From positions 748,501-812,500 of the forward strand of contig NC_088295.1 in assembly GCF_032854445.1 (NCBI RefSeq): a stretch of DNA of 64,000 nt, in the 5' to 3' direction. The stretch is from Liolophura sinensis. Lineage: Eukaryota > Mollusca > Polyplacophora > Chitonida > Chitonidae. The notes beneath the pieces are model-generated. The model made no database searches and had not been told where the DNA came from. It saw only the letters and a list, made by a program, of their open reading frames with translations. The position numbers were made by a program, and so were the translations under genes. Below, in pieces: positions 63,133-64,000 of this stretch (position 1 is the stretch's first letter; each line of letters begins with the position of its first letter).

Positions 63133-63900
63133 CATAGTTCTATGGTTATATAAGTAAAGTATCAGTAGTATGGTATAAGTAAGTGTATTGACTTGATTGT
63201 GTAGCCCGTAGTAAATGGTCAATGTCTTCAGTATGAAGTATGCAATAGATGTTCTAGGTGTTAGTAATATAATGCAAGTAGTATTTAGTTCATGCGTGTC
63301 CAATGTTTTCATGCATGGTGTCTGTGACTTAAAAAGTAAGAACAATACTGCCTTGAGATTGCTATTGAATTATAACAAAGACCTACGAAGTTGCATCGGT
63401 GTGAAAGATGTCTACTGTATGCAATTATTGTCAACAGGTCTCTAAATGCCTGTGTTCGAACTTTTGTTCCAGAAAGAATGGGAAGCGATGGAAATTCACC
63501 TCAGCTGCTGGCCATTACATCAGCATGTGGTCCACAGTTAAACGACAACGCTATTCATGTCGTCTCTTCAAGAGGAGCCTCTAATGAGCTGGTGGTTAAA
63601 AAATCCTATTGGCTGTTGAACTGGAGTCGGTAGACGGAGCGACAGACGTGTGTGTTCCAGTAACAATCGGGAGTTGCAACAGCCATGTGTTTAAATACTT
63701 TTGGAACATTTAAGAGAAACTTTTCTTGGACTATCAGTTTAAAGGTAATCATGTTCTCTGTAGAAAGTGATACAATAACAGGGAATTTCTGATATTGCGT
63801 TTACATGAGTATGCGGTTATTTATGATGGCTGATAGCGTCCATTTTTGACCGTGCCTTCCGCGTCCTCCTCGGGGTCGCCGAGGGCGCGATTTTATTAAA
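63133..63900. other. Unique sequence; nothing recognised
   Basis: Two short plus-strand open frames (63215-63445, 63391-63633) overlap here, with no domain and no clear splice signals. An exon of a gene beyond the window cannot be excluded. Confidence 0.35.
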
Positions 63901-64000
63901 CCATTCCTCGGGGGGGGGGGGGGGGGGCGCAGGTCGCCGACGTCGCGGAACCGGGATCTCCGCGCTCTCCGCGCTCTCCGCGCTCTCCGCGCTCTCCGCG
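63901..64000. repeat. Low-complexity GC-rich end: G-run and 9-bp (ctccgcgct)n
   Basis: A G homopolymer of about 20 bases is followed by gcgcaggtcgccgacgtcgc and about four copies of ctccgcgct running off the window. The composition is sharply unlike the AT-rich surroundings. Confidence 0.8.

Overview
The window is animal nuclear DNA, most likely from a mollusc or related lophotrochozoan. It carries two intact, intron-rich genes with GT-AG introns, at least eight copies of one tRNA-derived SINE family, fragments of two non-LTR retrotransposons, a possible LTR fragment and a very heavy load of tandem arrays. I see no bacterial-style gene organisation. The lineage call rests on my recollection that this SINE type and the (CACT)n-tailed I-type LINE ends are common in molluscan genomes; it was not searched.

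Gene 1 (minus strand, CDS 1569-6452) is an inositol polyphosphate multikinase-like gene of five coding exons that join in frame to 346 residues. A possible untranslated first exon lies near 11584-11645. Gene 2 (plus strand, CDS 15863-43157) is a complete CYP4V-like cytochrome P450 of twelve exons that join in frame to 519 residues. It has the N-terminal anchor, the CYP4 I-helix signature, ExxR and the heme-cysteine loop. The two genes are divergently oriented.

Layout: 1-1060 short arrays; 1569-6500 IPMK; 6710-11447 two arrays (23 bp and 105 bp units) in the IPMK 5' side; 11.6-15.8 kb intergenic with a 42-bp array, SINEs, an old dispersed repeat and an inverted repeat; 15.86-43.2 kb the P450; 43.5-46.1 kb arrays; 46.1-48.3 kb mostly unique sequence with SINEs; 48.6-59.1 kb almost continuous arrays apart from about 1 kb at 53-54 kb; 59.4-62 kb a decayed EN-RT LINE in minus orientation; 62-64 kb unique sequence, a SINE and a low-complexity GC-rich end.

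Tandem arrays of about 20 unit types (9-105 bp) make up roughly 35 kb by my own rough addition, more than half the window. The most unusual feature is inside the P450. Two arrays are built from its own exon/intron boundaries: a 55-bp unit carrying the end of exon 3 with its 5' splice site (about 23 copies), and a 94-bp unit carrying the 3' splice site and start of exon 7 (about 16 copies, arranged partly as dimers with alternating intact and broken AG). In both, only the outermost, gene-proximal splice site gives the full-length reading frame. Intron 7 is about 12 kb and is nearly all satellite, including a 41-bp array with nested 615-bp and about 2.67-kb higher-order repeats.
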